DNA of 64,000 bases from Thiothrix phosphatis. GTDB taxonomy: Bacteria; Pseudomonadota; Gammaproteobacteria; Thiotrichales; Thiotrichaceae. Both the position numbers and the translations under genes were made by a program. The DNA is taken from assembly GCF_035668035.1 (NCBI RefSeq), contig NZ_JAYMYJ010000145.1, forward strand, positions 62,001 through 126,000. Direction: 5' to 3'. How positions within the stretch are numbered: the first letter of the stretch is position 1; each line of letters starts with the position of its first letter. The notes beneath the pieces were generated by a model. That model saw only the letters and a list, made by a program, of their open reading frames with translations, was not told the DNA's origin and made no database searches. This document shows positions 32,244 to 42,800 of the stretch, in pieces.

Positions 32244-34767
32244 TCTTTTCGATCCGCGCTGTCTGGCCTGCCAACGTGATGGCAGGCATGCCGCCTAGCG
32301 CATACCACTGTTTCAATAGGGGTAGTGCGCGGGCTGAAGGGTTACTGGTTTCCTTACGGCTGAGCATAGCTTCCGACAGTTGGGAAACCTGATATTTCAT
32401 CCGCGCCTGTTGAAACTCCACAGGCGTTTCCAAGCCCAGCAAAACTTCCAGTTGCAGGCACAGCAATTCCCCTGTGGAGCGGTTGGCGATCTGTTGGTCG
32501 GCACTGGTTTCCACCTGCTTGTGATGGGAGGATGCCTCGGCCAGCGCATCCAATTCCGCCAATTGCTGTTGTTGGCGTTCGAGTTCCCGCTGGCGTTGTT
32601 CAGCCGCTTGCTTGGCGTTTTCCTCAAGCTGGGTCTTGTGTTCCTGTTGCTGCTGTTGGCGTTCTTCACGGGCGCGGGCGAACAGCATGTCCATCGGCTC
32701 GCGGAACTGTTTCCACAAGCGTTGTTCGTCAGATGAGCGGGAGGCCAAGGTGATATGCCAAGCGGTTTGCAGCCGTTTGGCCTGTTCAATGGCTTGGGCA
32801 GTGTCCGCTGTGTCCAGTAATGCCTTGGCTTGCGCAACAAGTTGTTCGCGTTCCTGCCAGTTGCGGGCGCGTTCGGCCTTGAAATGTATTTCCAGCGCAT
32901 CCATGGCGGCGTTGAAACGCCCATTGATTGCCTTCCAGTCCCGATGGCTGACTGCGCCGATGTCTTTCCATTGTTTGCGCAGTTGGTTGAGCTGGGTTTG
33001 CAGGCTGCGCCAGTCGACGTTGACCCAGTCTGTTGCGTTGTCCATCGCTTCTAGCTGGATGCAGATGGCTTGACGCTGTTCAAGATTGGAGTCCCGTTGT
33101 TGGGCTTGTTTGGCGAAGTATTGCTTGCTGGGTTCATAAGCGGCGGTGACGGTGGAATCAAATTCCTTCCATAAAGCGCGTTGTTGGCTGGGCTCCATGT
33201 GCGCAAGTTTGCGCCACTCTTCGCGCAGCGTCTGGATTTTCTGGGCGCGCTCCTGTGGGTCAATATCGTCCTCTTCGCGCAAATGTTCCGCGCTTTCGAT
33301 CAATTGCTTGCGCACTTGATCCGTGCCCCAGCGCCGCCAGTCCTGAATCTCCCGCAGGAAAGGCGCAAGCATCTGGAGGCGGCGGTGAACGAAGGCGGTA
33401 TCTTTGCTGGGTAACGCGGTTTCCTTCAAATCAACAGTCAGTGCCTTGTGGATTTCAATGGCTTCCCCGTATTGTTCGTTTTCCAGATGGCTTTCCAGTT
33501 TTGCCAAGGATTCGCGCAGCGCTTGTAGGGTGTTTTCCTGCTGTTGTTTTTGTTTTTCCAGCCGGTTGTTCAGGGCGGCTATGGAACGGTGGAAGTGCTG
33601 TTCCAGTTCTGACAACCTGTTGCGCATGGCGCGGGGACGTTTGCTGCTAGTCCATTCAGTTTGCAGGCTGAGTATGTCCTTGCTGTGAATGGGGCGCTTC
33701 TGTTCTTTCAGCCCATTGGCTTTTTCATCCAGTTTGGCGAGCGTTTCCAGCGCCTGTAAGTCATCGGCTATGGCGTTGCGTAGCCCTATCATTTGCTGGC
33801 GTTGCTGACGCCATGCCGTTTCCAGTTTTGCCTGTTCTTCGATAGGCAGCTTTTCTTGCTGCTCCCAGCCTTGCGCCAGGGAGGCAAGATTAGCATCAAG
33901 CGTGCTGAGATTCAGTAGTTCGGGGTGTGCCTGTAGTTGGTGTAGCAGTTCTGTGGCGGCAGATAGCAGTTGTTGGCGATTTTCGCGGATGGGGCGCAGG
34001 TTTGTTTCCTGCATTTCATGCGCGCCCAAGCGTTGCATGAAGGTTTCTTCCGCAGTGAGGAAGCGTTGCTGCTGCGTTGCAGTAGCCTTGCAGGCCAGTT
34101 TGCGCCAGCCTTGCTGCAAGACTTTCAATCGGGTCTTGTCTTGTTCCCAGGAGCCATTGCCACCTAAATTTTCAGCTTCTGTGCATAGATCCTCAATTTC
34201 CGCCAGTTGCTGCTGATGTTGCTGCTCGTCTTCAATCCGTTCCTTGATCAGTTGGCGCAGGCGCTTATTATTTTTTGCATGGGTTTTTTCCAGGGTTTTC
34301 AGTTTCTCAAAATCCTGGAGGTGCTTTGCAGCTATATATTGGATTTCGCGGGAAGGGTCATTGCTGGCGATAGTGAACAGCAACTCTTGGTCATCGATGA
34401 TGCTGATAGCCTGATGCCGCAGTTTTACGCCACGGCCAGGGTCGTTGGCAATGCTTTTCAGCAAGTCAGGGGTTTGCAGCCACTGGAATATGTCCGCCAG
34501 TAAATTGTCATGGTGGCGATCCGTGGCGGCCAGCCCAACAATACGCTGCTTGGCGCGTTCCCCGATGGAGCCTGGCGCATGACCGAGCTGCACCAGTGTT
34601 GGCAGATGGGTCAGCCTCTCGATGGCTTTCATGCGGACAGCGCTATGCGGATCTGTCTGCGCCAGCCGGATCAGTTCAATACTGTCGCCAGCCAGCGAAT
34701 CCAGTGCTTGGATACGCACTTTCTCATCGGCATGCTGCCATTTTGGTTTGAAAAAATTCCCTAACAT
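32221..34767 (-). CDS. DUF349 repeat/coiled-coil protein
   Basis: An 848-residue cytoplasmic protein. The first 170 or so residues look like HEAT-type helices (LARTDPHSAVRMKAIERL-type pattern: DSIELIRLAQTDPHSAVRMK). The middle has several DUF349 units, marked by W-x5-RP/ LSEL motifs (TEWTSSKRPRAMRNRL; REEWRKLAHMEPSQQRALWKEF; RKQWKDIGAVSHRDWKAING). Long Gln/Glu-rich coiled coils separate them (ARAREERQQQQQEHKTQL). The role is unknown; members are common beside rdgC and metG in gammaproteobacteria. Confidence 0.85.
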   Translation of the reverse strand: MLGNFFKPKWQHADEKVRIQALDSLAGDSIELIRLAQTDPHSAVRMKAIERLTHLPTLVQLGHAPGSIGERAKQRIVGLAATDRHHDNLLADIFQWLQTPDLLKSIANDPGRGVKLRHQAISIIDDQELLFTIASNDPSREIQYIAAKHLQDFEKLKTLEKTHAKNNKRLRQLIKERIEDEQQHQQQLAEIEDLCTEAENLGGNGSWEQDKTRLKVLQQGWRKLACKATATQQQRFLTAEETFMQRLGAHEMQETNLRPIRENRQQLLSAATELLHQLQAHPELLNLSTLDANLASLAQGWEQQEKLPIEEQAKLETAWRQQRQQMIGLRNAIADDLQALETLAKLDEKANGLKEQKRPIHSKDILSLQTEWTSSKRPRAMRNRLSELEQHFHRSIAALNNRLEKQKQQQENTLQALRESLAKLESHLENEQYGEAIEIHKALTVDLKETALPSKDTAFVHRRLQMLAPFLREIQDWRRWGTDQVRKQLIESAEHLREEDDIDPQERAQKIQTLREEWRKLAHMEPSQQRALWKEFDSTVTAAYEPSKQYFAKQAQQRDSNLEQRQAICIQLEAMDNATDWVNVDWRSLQTQLNQLRKQWKDIGAVSHRDWKAINGRFNAAMDALEIHFKAERARNWQEREQLVAQAKALLDTADTAQAIEQAKRLQTAWHITLASRSSDEQRLWKQFREPMDMLFARAREERQQQQQEHKTQLEENAKQAAEQRQRELERQQQQLAELDALAEASSHHKQVETSADQQIANRSTGELLCLQLEVLLGLETPVEFQQARMKYQVSQLSEAMLSRKETSNPSARALPLLKQWYALGGMPAITLAGQTARIEKIRQALLP

Positions 34768-34806
34768 TGCACTACGCTTATTATCGCTTTATCGGGCTGG
34801 TGAAGT

Positions 34807-36843
34807 TTACTTGACGCGCATTCCAGGCACCGCGCCACTGTCCGGCTCCAGGATGAACAAGTCTTTGCCACCCGGCCCCGCCGCCAGCACCATACCTTCC
34901 GACACGCCGAAACGCATCTTGCGCGGGGCAAGGTTGGCAACCATGACGGTCAGGCGGCCTTCCAGATCCGCTGGATCATACGCTGATTTGATGCCCGCAA
35001 ATACATTGCGCATTTCCCCGCCAATATCAAGGCTCAGTTGCACCAATTTGTCGGCCCCTTTGACAGGTTCGGCTTTAACAATTTTGGCCACGCGCAAGTC
35101 AATTTTGGCGAAGTCATCATATTCAATGCCGGGGCTAATCGGGTCATCAGTCAGAGGGGAAGCAGGCTTGGCAGTTTCTGGCGCGGTAGGGGGTGCGGCT
35201 TGCTTATTGTCTTCGAGCATGGCTTCCACCATCGCTGTTTCCACACGGGTCATGAGTGCGGTAAATTTGTTGATTTCATGATGGGTCAATGGTGTCGTGA
35301 CGGTTGCCCAAGTCAATTCACCAGCGTTCAGGAAGCTTTCCACATCTGCCGCCAGTTGTGGCAACACCGGCTTGAGGTAAGTGACAATGGCGTGGAACAT
35401 ATTGATGCCCTGAGTGCAGACATCCTGTACTTGCGCCAGTTTGTGTTCATCTTTTGCCAATACCCATGGTTTTTGTTCGTCAACATATTGGTTGGCTTTG
35501 TCAGCCAACGCCATGATTTCCCGCATGGCCTGATTGTAACGGCGGCTTTCGTAGAGTTCGGCGATATGTCCGGACGCATCGATAAACTCTTGATACAAGG
35601 CGGTGTCCGGTAGCGCATCTGACAGTTTGTTGCCAAAACGCTTGTTGATGAATCCGGCGCAACGCGAAGCGATATTAACCACCTTGCCAACGAGGTCACT
35701 GTTCACCCGTGCGATGAAGTCTTCAAGGTTGAGGTCAATGTCATCCACGCCATTGCTGAGTTTGCTGGCGAAGTAGTAACGCAGCCATTCTGGGTTGAGG
35801 TGCTTGAGGTAGCTTTCTGCCTGGATGAAAGTGCCACGCGATTTGGACATTTTTGCGCCATTGACAGTCAGGAAGCCATGGCAGTTGACCGCAGTCGGTG
35901 TGCGGAACCCGGCTCCATGCAGCAGTGCAGGCCAGAATAGCGTGTGGAAATAGGCGATATCTTTGCCGATGAAGTGATATACCTCTGCATCGGAATCTTT
36001 TTGCCAGAACGAATCGAAGTCAACGCCTGTACGCCCGCACAGGTTTTTGAAGCTGGCGAGGTACCCGATTGGGGCGTCCAGCCAGACATAGAAGTATTTG
36101 TCTTCGGTGTCAGGAATCTTAAAGCCCCAGTATGGCGCGTCGCGGGACACATCCCAGTCGCTCAGGCCGTTGTCGGACTCGAACCATTCCATCTGCTTGT
36201 TGGCGATTTCCTTTTGCACCGCGCCACTGGACAAGAAATCGCGCAGGAAAGCTTCGAAATGCCCCAATTTGAAGAAATAGTGTTCGGTTTCTTTTTCCAC
36301 TGGCTTGGAGCCGGAGATTACGGAAACCGCATTTTTCAAGTCGGTTGGGGAGTAAGTGGCACCACACACTTCGCAATTGTCGCCGTACTGGTCAGCAGCG
36401 CCGCAACGGGGGCATTCGCCTTTGATGAACCTGTCCGGTAAAAACATTCCTGCCTGTTCATCATAAGCTTGGCGGATGATGCGCCGTTCAATATGGCCGT
36501 CATCACGCGCTGCTTTATAGATGTATTCGGAAAAATAGCGGTTTTCTTCGGAATGCGTACTGTAATAGTTGTCGAAACCAATCCTAAACCCAGCAAAGTC
36601 GCGCTTGTGTTCTTCACCGATGCGGGCAATCAATTGTTCTGGCGTGATCCCTTCCAGTTGGGCGCGCAACATGATCGGTGTTCCATGGGTGTCATCAGCA
36701 CAGACATAATGGCACTCATTGCCCTGTAATCGTTGGAATCTGGCCCAAATGTCAGTCTGGATGTATTCAACCATATGGCCGAGGTGGATTGGGCCGTTGG
36801 CGTAGGGCAGGGCGCTGGTGATGAGAATTCTTCTTGGCTTCAT
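34807..36843 (-). CDS. metG: Methionyl-tRNA synthetase
   Basis: A 678-residue class I synthetase of the long (MetG1) type. PYANGPIHLGHMVEY holds the HIGH signature near residue 20; the zinc knuckle CPRCGAADQYGDNCEVCG is at about residues 145-162; KMSKSRGTF lies near residue 330. A C-terminal OB-fold tRNA-binding domain (residues 575-678) begins FAKIDLRVAKIVKAEPVKG. I placed the start at the ATG at 36843, where MKPRRILITSALPYANG matches homologs. Confidence 0.97.
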   Translation of the reverse strand: MKPRRILITSALPYANGPIHLGHMVEYIQTDIWARFQRLQGNECHYVCADDTHGTPIMLRAQLEGITPEQLIARIGEEHKRDFAGFRIGFDNYYSTHSEENRYFSEYIYKAARDDGHIERRIIRQAYDEQAGMFLPDRFIKGECPRCGAADQYGDNCEVCGATYSPTDLKNAVSVISGSKPVEKETEHYFFKLGHFEAFLRDFLSSGAVQKEIANKQMEWFESDNGLSDWDVSRDAPYWGFKIPDTEDKYFYVWLDAPIGYLASFKNLCGRTGVDFDSFWQKDSDAEVYHFIGKDIAYFHTLFWPALLHGAGFRTPTAVNCHGFLTVNGAKMSKSRGTFIQAESYLKHLNPEWLRYYFASKLSNGVDDIDLNLEDFIARVNSDLVGKVVNIASRCAGFINKRFGNKLSDALPDTALYQEFIDASGHIAELYESRRYNQAMREIMALADKANQYVDEQKPWVLAKDEHKLAQVQDVCTQGINMFHAIVTYLKPVLPQLAADVESFLNAGELTWATVTTPLTHHEINKFTALMTRVETAMVEAMLEDNKQAAPPTAPETAKPASPLTDDPISPGIEYDDFAKIDLRVAKIVKAEPVKGADKLVQLSLDIGGEMRNVFAGIKSAYDPADLEGRLTVMVANLAPRKMRFGVSEGMVLAAGPGGKDLFILEPDSGAVPGMRVK

Positions 36844-37116
36844 TGCTTGGGTCTGATTATCCTTATGGAGCATGATAAGGTATCAGGTTGTGTGGGTTGG
36901 CGCCACTGCTGGAGAGGTGCCGTATGCCAGCCCAAAATTACCATTAATATTACAAATGCTTTGATAAAATCAGTATGACTATAGAATGCCCCTTAATCCA
37001 ATACATGTAATGAATCCAGCATTAACTAGATAATTATTTTTATCGATTTTTGTTTTTATTCTATACTTGGTGATCATTCTATAACCCCAACTGTTCATCT
37101 CATCAAGGACAACATA
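36844..37116. promoter_or_regulatory. A+T-rich gap between metG and the lipoprotein pair
   Basis: This 273-nt stretch has no gene. Its right half is strongly A+T-rich, with several TATA-like hexamers (TATAGA near 36979, TATACT at 37062-37067), and must hold the promoter of the lipoprotein gene at 37117 and that of metG. I cannot assign a full promoter with correct spacing. Confidence 0.4.
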
Positions 37117-38436
37117 ATGAACATGAACCCAATCAGCGTTAACAGCTTCGACAAATTTCAGGGCTTGAAGTGCGGGAGCTGGCTGGTGGCCAGTCTTTTG
37201 GCTTCATCACTACTGGCTGCCTGTGGCGGCGGTAGTTCATCTGCTGATGCTTCCCAATCATCAACGGCGGCAGCTCAAGCGGCGGCGCAGGCAGCGGCAG
37301 CCCAAGCAGCAGCGGCTGCTGCGGCTCAAGCGGCAGCCCAGGCGGCGGCTGAACAGGCGGCGGCAATGGCAGCAGCCCAGGCTGCGGCTGAAAAAGCGGC
37401 GGCTTTGGAAGCAGCACGGGAGGACGCAAATACGGCAGCCACTCAAGCGGCGGCTGATGCAAAAGCGGCGCAAACTGCCAGTGATACGGCTGCATCAGCG
37501 GCACAGCAGGCAGTGAAGCAAGGTGCGGCGTACCAGGAAGCCAGCCAGTCATTAAGCCAAGTGCAAACATATGCGTCACAAGCTAGCGATGCCGCGCAAC
37601 AGGCGGTGAACCAGCAAAAAATTGCTTCCCAAGCAGAGCAGGATGCAAAGAACGCACAAGATGTGGATGTGGCGACGCAAGCAGTTAAAAAAGCCCAGGC
37701 AGCAGCAAAGGCTGCCCAGGATGCGCGCAAAACTGCCGAGCAAGCCCTGACAAACACCCAAACAGCAGCAAAACAGGTGGCGGCGGCTGTCCAGGCAGCG
37801 TTGGCATCCCACTATGTCAAATTGGATGCAGGCGGTAATGAATTGTCATCGTCAGCCACTTCCTGGTCGTGTGTGAAAGACAAGAACACCGGTTTGGTAT
37901 GGGAAGAAAAAACCAATGACAACGGTCTGCGGGATAAGGACTGGCGTTATCGGCACATGCATAACTACGGTGGCTATGGCAACTACAAAGACACCAACGG
38001 CAAGGTGTTGTGTGAGGGTCTGAATGGCGTTTGTGACGCCTACACTTATGTAAATGCCGTCAATGGCACAGGATTGTGTGGCAGAAATACTTGGCGTTTG
38101 CCGCTGCCGAAAGAGTTCGGCACCATTGCCCAAATTAATTCGGGTTCGGTGCCGCCGCATATTGACCTGAATTACTTCCCGGAAACAATCAACATCCCAA
38201 CCAAAGGCGCATACTGTAGCGAGAACGTTGATGGCGCGGAACATAATTATCAAGGCGTTGATTTCGGTTTGCCCATCCTTTATGACAAATATCCGAACGA
38301 AGCCCCTGCCAATGTCCTGGGTGTCAGCATTCTGGTGCCTCTCAGGTTCTATGGGGAAATTCAGGACGGTTTGGTAAACAATCCTGGTCAGGCTTCCAAC
38401 TGGATTTGCTATTCCCGTTTGGTCAGCAGCCGCTAA
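37117..38436 (+). CDS. Ala/Gln-rich lipoprotein with DUF1566-like C-terminal domain (copy 1)
   Basis: A 439-residue lipoprotein. The signal peptide ends with lipobox LLAAC; the residue after Cys is Gly, so outer-membrane sorting is likely. Residues 50-230 are a long Ala-rich, low-complexity helix in which Gln recurs every four or five residues, like the TolA middle domain and able to span the periplasm. The last 200 residues fold as a DUF1566/Lcl-type domain: SWSCVKDKNTGLVWEEKTND, then WRYRHMHNYGG, GLCGRNTWRLPLPKEFGTI and SNWICYSRLVSSR. AAGGA precedes the ATG. A paralog follows after 20 nt. Confidence 0.8.
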   Translation: MNMNPISVNSFDKFQGLKCGSWLVASLLASSLLAACGGGSSSADASQSSTAAAQAAAQAAAAQAAAAAAAQAAAQAAAEQAAAMAAAQAAAEKAAALEAAREDANTAATQAAADAKAAQTASDTAASAAQQAVKQGAAYQEASQSLSQVQTYASQASDAAQQAVNQQKIASQAEQDAKNAQDVDVATQAVKKAQAAAKAAQDARKTAEQALTNTQTAAKQVAAAVQAALASHYVKLDAGGNELSSSATSWSCVKDKNTGLVWEEKTNDNGLRDKDWRYRHMHNYGGYGNYKDTNGKVLCEGLNGVCDAYTYVNAVNGTGLCGRNTWRLPLPKEFGTIAQINSGSVPPHIDLNYFPETINIPTKGAYCSENVDGAEHNYQGVDFGLPILYDKYPNEAPANVLGVSILVPLRFYGEIQDGLVNNPGQASNWICYSRLVSSR

Positions 38437-38456
38437 CGGAAAAGGAACATAACCCC

Positions 38457-39794
38457 ATGGAAATTAACAGCTCCAACAAACTTCAGGGCTTGAAAAATAG
38501 TGGCTGGCTGGTGGCTGGCGTCCTGACATCATCAATATTGACTGCTTGTGGAGGCGGTGGCGGCCCTTCTGCTGAAGAACTGGCTGCACAAGCCGCCGCT
38601 GCCCAGGCCGCCGCCGCTCAAGCTGCTGCTGCCCAAGCCGCTGCTGCCCAAGCCGCCGCCGAGCAGGCTGCCGCTGCCCAAGCTGCCGCCGCTCAAGCAG
38701 CAGCAGACAAGGCGGCAGCGATTACCGCAGCACGTCAGGTAATCAGCGATGCGGTGATTGCCGCTGGCAAAGAAGCCCAGTCAGCCCAAACGGCCAGTTC
38801 CACCGCCCAAAGTGTGGCGAAACAGGCGGAACAGCAAGCTTCTTCATACCCTGAAGCCGCTACATCGCTGGCAGCGACAAAGGAGTCTGCGTTGCAAGCA
38901 TCCCAAGCTGCCAATAGTGCGGCAGAGCAGAAAACAATCGCTGAATCGGCCGAGACGGATGCGCAAAATTCCCAAGATCTTGCGGTGATCCAAGCAGCGG
39001 CCCAAAAAGCCAAAAGTGCAGCGGATAGTGCGAAGACAGCGCGTTTGGCTGCGGAAAAGGCATTGCAATCCACCCAAACCGCTGCCCAAAAAGTTGCTGC
39101 CGACGTGGCCGCTGCCCAGGCAACCAGGCGCTATACCAAATTGGACGCCAACGGAAATGCGTTGCCAATGACAGCTTCTTCCTGGTCTTGTGTAAAAGAC
39201 AACAACACTGGCTTGGTGTGGGAAGAAAAGACCAATGATGGTGGTCTCAGGGACAAGAATTGGCGTTACCGGCATTTGCATAACTCCGGCGGTTACGCTG
39301 GCACGGTGGATTATAACGGTAAGGTTATGTGCAAGGGTTTAGGGTTTTGTGACCCTTACACCTACATCAGTGCGGTTCAGGGGCAGGCATTGTGCGGACG
39401 CACCTCGTGGCGTTTGCCGGTAAAAAGCGAATTTGGCACCATCGCCAAGATCAATAGTGGTGGTGTTCCTCCACATATTGACCAATCGGTATTTCCAGAC
39501 GTGATCAATAAGCCCTACGAGGCTGCCTACTGTACCGAAAACATGATTAGGGATCCGGCAGAATGCGGATATGCGGCGGGCACGGAGGTGCATTATAATT
39601 CTGATGGCCGCATAGAATGCAACTACCAAGGTGTGGATTTTGGCCTTCCACTTCAGAATGGAATCCAAACCCAAAGTAATCTGGAAATGAGCATTTTGGT
39701 GCCTCTACGTTTCTATGGAGAGGTGCAAGATGGCAAACCATTGTGGCCAAGCGCCAACTGGATTTGTTACACCCGTTTAGTCAGCAGCCGGTAA
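38457..39794 (+). CDS. Ala/Gln-rich lipoprotein with DUF1566-like C-terminal domain (copy 2)
   Basis: A 445-residue paralog of the preceding gene. It has the lipobox ILTAC, a five-residue AAAAQ repeat repeated about eight times in residues 45-85 (a 15-nt tandem repeat in DNA), then a less regular Ala-rich helix. The C-terminal DUF1566 domain closely matches copy 1 (SWSCVKDNNTGLVWEEKTND; LCGRTSWRLPVKSEFGTI; WICYTRLVSSR) but has a Cys-rich insertion near MIRDPAECGYAAG. AAAGGAA precedes the ATG at 38457. The pair is a tandem duplication and ends at the strong terminator at 39827-39864. Confidence 0.8.
   Translation: MEINSSNKLQGLKNSGWLVAGVLTSSILTACGGGGGPSAEELAAQAAAAQAAAAQAAAAQAAAAQAAAEQAAAAQAAAAQAAADKAAAITAARQVISDAVIAAGKEAQSAQTASSTAQSVAKQAEQQASSYPEAATSLAATKESALQASQAANSAAEQKTIAESAETDAQNSQDLAVIQAAAQKAKSAADSAKTARLAAEKALQSTQTAAQKVAADVAAAQATRRYTKLDANGNALPMTASSWSCVKDNNTGLVWEEKTNDGGLRDKNWRYRHLHNSGGYAGTVDYNGKVMCKGLGFCDPYTYISAVQGQALCGRTSWRLPVKSEFGTIAKINSGGVPPHIDQSVFPDVINKPYEAAYCTENMIRDPAECGYAAGTEVHYNSDGRIECNYQGVDFGLPLQNGIQTQSNLEMSILVPLRFYGEVQDGKPLWPSANWICYTRLVSSR
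38580..38712 (+). repeat. 15-nt tandem repeat encoding AAAAQ
   Basis: About eight adjacent copies of a 15-nt unit (GCC/GCT alanine codons plus CAA/CAG) lie inside the second lipoprotein gene. Synonymous variation between copies means that they are not all identical. Unit loss or gain would change the length of the periplasmic helix without breaking the frame. Confidence 0.6.
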
Positions 39795-39826
39795 ACAGCT
39801 GAATCTGACATCCCGGTAGTTCCTGG

Positions 39827-39864
39827 TGGGGCGGCCTATGTTTTATAGGCCGCCCCATTTTTTT
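39827..39864 (+). terminator. Strong rho-independent terminator after the lipoprotein pair
   Basis: A perfect 13-bp G+C-rich stem (arms 39827-39839 and 39845-39857) has a 5-nt loop and is followed by seven T on the plus strand. It lies between the second lipoprotein gene and the end of the convergent giant gene; on the minus strand no T run follows, so it serves mainly the plus strand. Confidence 0.9.
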
Positions 39865-39869
39865 ATGCC

Positions 39870-42800
39870 TTATTGGGATAAGCCTCCCCGCACAATGTAG
39901 TTGGCGGCAAAGTTGGGGTTGAGGGGATGCAGGATGATATTGCCCATCAACAGGCTGGTGTCATTGCCTGGCCCCGTAAACAGGGTTTTGCCATCCAAAT
40001 TCAGGTCTGTCAGCAGGTAGCCTTTCATGATGTGGTTGGTATTGCCTTGCAGGTTATCCATCGCAGTAATAACGCCGCTCAGTAAAGAGGTCACATCATT
40101 GCCTGGCCCATTGGCGGTCAGGGTGTTGCTGCCATTGACATCGCCAGCCCACAGCATGGCGGTTTTGCCAGAAATCAGACGGGCTTCATCACCCCTAACA
40201 GCAGTGGAGCTGGAGGCAAAGTTGACCATCCTGACACTGTGATCCAGGCTGAGTGGGCTGGCTGTGATCGCACCCAAATGGTTGCGGTGACGCACGCTGA
40301 CGTAGTAATTGCCTGCTTTCACATTGGCGAAGTGCAGGTCGGGCGAGCCGGTCTGGGCGTCCACCACTTGGCCATCACGCCGCAACATCAGGGCGCGGGT
40401 GGCGGCAATACTGGTGGGGCTGGTGCGCAGATCCACCAACACCCAGTCCACAATGGCGCTATTGCCAGTGGTTTCCTGCACTAGACTGCTGAGGGTTTCG
40501 GTTCCTGAGTAGTTGAACGGCGCGGCTGTGTAAGGCTGTTTGGACGGGAGTAGCCCCAGCGCGTTCAGATCGCCAGACATCAGGCCGCTGCTGCTGTCAT
40601 ATGCCCCTTGCAGCAGGGTCTTGACGTTGAGTAACGCGCCATCATCCGCAGGGTTGTTCACCACAGTGATCCGGAACAGTTTGCTTTCGCTCAAGCCGCC
40701 GCTGTCCGTCACGGTGACCTGTACCTCGTAGACATTGTCGCGGTTGGTGTCGGTCGGCGCATCATAATCCGGTGGAGCGCGGAACTTGAGGACGCCGCTG
40801 GCAGGCTCAACCGACAGCAATCTGGCATCGGCACCGCCGGTAATGCTGTAGGCCAGGCCATTGCCCTCCACCGTACCGGCATCCGGATCTTGTGAGGCAA
40901 TGTCCAACACTGCCGCTGAAGAATCCTCATTGAAGGAAACCGCAGTTGCGGAGGTGATGGCAGGTGCCTCATTGACATTCGACACCTGCACGCTGAAATC
41001 GCGGGTATAGCGCTGGCCGTCGGCGTAGGTCGCCGTGATCTGGAACTGGTAAACATTGTTTTTGTCACTGTCCAACGGCAACTCATAGTCGCCTGGATTG
41101 GGCTGATCGTCCGGCTGCACAATAGCGCGGGTTTCTGCCTCCAGTGGGGCGTTTCTGGTGATGATGATGTTGTATTCAATGAATTTGACTGTCGCGCAAT
41201 CCAGCGTGGCACCGGTGACAGGAGCGGTGATGGTGAACATGGCTTTGTCCGCACCGCCGCTGACAACATAGTTGATGGGGTTGCCGTTGCTGTCTTTCGC
41301 CTTCAGAAAGGTAATTGTGGGGTAATTTTCATCAACAACCATGTCGGCTCCTGAGCCGCTGGTGAGTTCCGTGCAGACGGCGGTTGCGGCGCTGTTGCGG
41401 ACGCCAGAAAATTCAGAAGTGGGGCCAAAGCCGCCTGGGTCGTTGCCCTTGCGGGTCAAGGTGGCGGCAATGAACGCTCCTGAAGCCACTGGTTGGTTGG
41501 CGTTGAATACGCCTTTGAAGTTTTGGGCACCGGTTCCGGGATGGGTAATGTCCTTGTAGCCGAGGAAGGTCTGGCCCTCGCCATTGCCAGACGGATCTTT
41601 GGCGGCGCTGGTGAAGACTTCCAGCCGATAGCTGCCTGCCGGAACGTCCAGGGTAAGGTCATAGGTGATGACGCGGGTTCCGTTGGTGCCGAAAGCATTG
41701 ATCGGGGTTTCCGGATAGTTGAGCAGGCTGTTCGGCCCGCTGTCCGCATCGCCGCTGTCATTGGCGGTGACCCCGTCATTGGCGAGGTCGATGCCCAGGC
41801 CACCATTGGCGTAGATAGAGTTGCCCAGGATTGTGTTGTCCAGGGCAGCGTTGCCAGTAACTGCCACGCCGCTGCCGCCACTGCCAGTGATGACGTTGCC
41901 ATCGCCGTTGTTTGGCCCGCCAATCATATTGCCTGCCGTGTCATTGAGCAAAACGCCAGTCCCGCCAAATTGCTGGATGGTGAGTGCCTTGACCAAGCTA
42001 TGGTCGCTACCGGTGGTCAGGGTCAGTCCATTGACTGATCCAGCGGCGGAGCCGTTCAGGCGCAGAACCGGCGTGCCAACGAAACCGCTTTGGGTAGAGC
42101 CATCCAGCGTCAGCTTGCTGGTAATGACGGGCAATTGGCTCTTCAGGGCGATATTCCAATAGTTCCCCGTACCATTGTAGTTCGGGTCGCTGGTGGACAG
42201 CAGCAAGATGGCGTTTTCAACGCCCGCCGGACGCCCACTCTGTGCTAGGGTGGTGTCCCCTCCCAACAGGTTGGCGTTCAACAGGAATTGGCGTAGCGAA
42301 CCCTGGCCGGAATCATTGGCGTTAACGACCGTATCAAAGTTAAAGCCGAAGTCCACATTTTTGACACTAGAGCCGGTCAGGGAGATTTTTTGCAGCACTT
42401 GGGCCGGTTTGCCAGCCAGTGCGCCGCCGCTGAACACCAAGGTTGAGGTGTTCAGTGTGGAGGAACCCGAGTTGGCAGCGCCGTCAGCGCTGGCAGGTTT
42501 ACGTCCGCCGATTTCATTCAGCACAGCAGTTGTGCCATTGCTGCGGTAGGTCATAACCCCCAGTTCGGATCCATTGGCATTGGCGCGGCTGGAGTTGACC
42601 GTATCACTCACCACGCGCACGAAATAATCGGCGTCTGGCAGATTCGGCAGTTTGTACGAGCCATCCGCGCTCGTGGTGGTGTTGGCCACATAGGCACCAG
42701 TGCTGTCATATACTTCGACGGTTGCACCCGCAATGCCAGCAGTTCCTGTTGCACCAAACGCCCTGCCGTTGCCGCCGCCATAGTTCACGTCATCGAACAC

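Noticed and set aside
37261..37420. Short repeated units considered as a CRISPR-like or minisatellite array outside genes
   Set aside because: They are alanine/glutamine codons inside the lipoprotein reading frame, with no spacer/repeat structure.
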